Origin: Planococcus citri
Lineage: Eukaryota > Arthropoda > Insecta > Hemiptera > Pseudococcidae
Assembly (NCBI RefSeq): GCF_950023065.1
Contig: NC_088679.1
Coordinates: 45,322,001 to 45,386,000 of the forward strand
Reading direction: 5' to 3'
Length of the DNA stretch: 64,000 bases
Positions 63,830 through 64,000 of this stretch are shown here, piece by piece (within the stretch, counting starts at the first letter, position 1; the number at the start of each line of letters is the position of its first letter). A program made the translations under genes and the position numbers. The notes below the pieces were generated by a model. That model did not search any database, was not told where the DNA came from, and saw nothing but the letters and a program-made list of their open reading frames with translations.

Positions 63830-64000
63830 AATTGGGAAAAGTCGAAAAAGTTTATATTTTATTCCACTGAGCGAAATCTACTGAGTCAATCGCGCTCAAA
63901 TTTTCACCATAGGTTAAGAACCGTTATGGGAACCTACATAATAAATTTGATCCATATTGGTTCATTAGAAGGAGAGTAACAACTGGTCAAAGTTCAAATT

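Noticed and set aside
1..64000. tRNA, rRNA, CRISPR, prophage or bacterial insertion sequences
   Set aside because: No B-box-like GGTTCGANTCC in a cloverleaf context, no rRNA blocks, no regularly spaced repeats and no prokaryotic gene arrangement were seen; short degenerate RNAs could still be missed by eye.

Overview
This window looks like AT-rich nuclear DNA from an animal, most likely an insect. There are no operons, ribosome binding sites, long intact genes, CRISPR arrays or bacterial mobile elements. The few credible coding pieces are short open blocks bounded by GT/AG splice signals and separated by kilobases of non-coding sequence. The background is full of TAGGTA/TACCTA (GTAGGTACCTAC-like) and ACGAGTA/TACTCGT motifs, poly-A and poly-T runs, decayed repeats and small inverted-repeat transposons. 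From memory this texture recalls sap-feeding Hemiptera such as mealybugs (moths are an alternative). That guess rests on repeat texture, not on a recognised gene.

Layout. 1-20 kb: essentially non-coding, with a dispersed repeat (about 7.63-8.5 kb), CpG-richer patches (about 1.0-1.4, 12.1-14.2 and 17.9 kb), a tandem repeat block (14.73-15.66 kb), one weak plus-strand exon candidate (16.80-17.06 kb) and a second degenerate array (18.73-19.35 kb). 21-23 kb: a minus-strand exon candidate encoding a hydrophobic segment (21,130-21,294) and a GC-richer island (22.64-22.86 kb). 24.6-27.3 kb: a transposon cluster. A TA-flanked MITE (24,800-26,016) is split by an exactly 1000-bp fold-back element (24,873-25,872), an uninterrupted sister MITE follows (26,046-26,258), and then a decayed mariner transposase relic. 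27-36 kb: mostly non-coding, with a CpG-rich patch and a CRE-like palindrome cluster. 36-48 kb: the main gene region. Two minus-strand exons (40,993-41,541 and 37,944-38,147) join in phase 0 and very probably belong to one gene of unknown function. A further minus-strand exon candidate lies at 47,979-48,143, and a possible small plus-strand secreted-protein gene (36,353-36,470 plus 37,733-37,777) may be nested in the locus. 44.9-45.3 kb: a hAT-type MITE with an 8-bp target duplication. 51.9-52.2 kb: a degenerate minisatellite. 62.3-63.8 kb: a second transposon cluster.

The most unusual signal is a module of about 150 bp built around an invariant 17-bp palindrome. It occurs three times in the 1000-bp fold-back element and once, 38 kb away, in a different transposon-like element (63,662-63,811). 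All four copies can also be read as a related peptide of about 40 residues, three of them closing at the same stop. I could not identify any protein by family. All function statements are inference from composition, and exon calls need transcript evidence.
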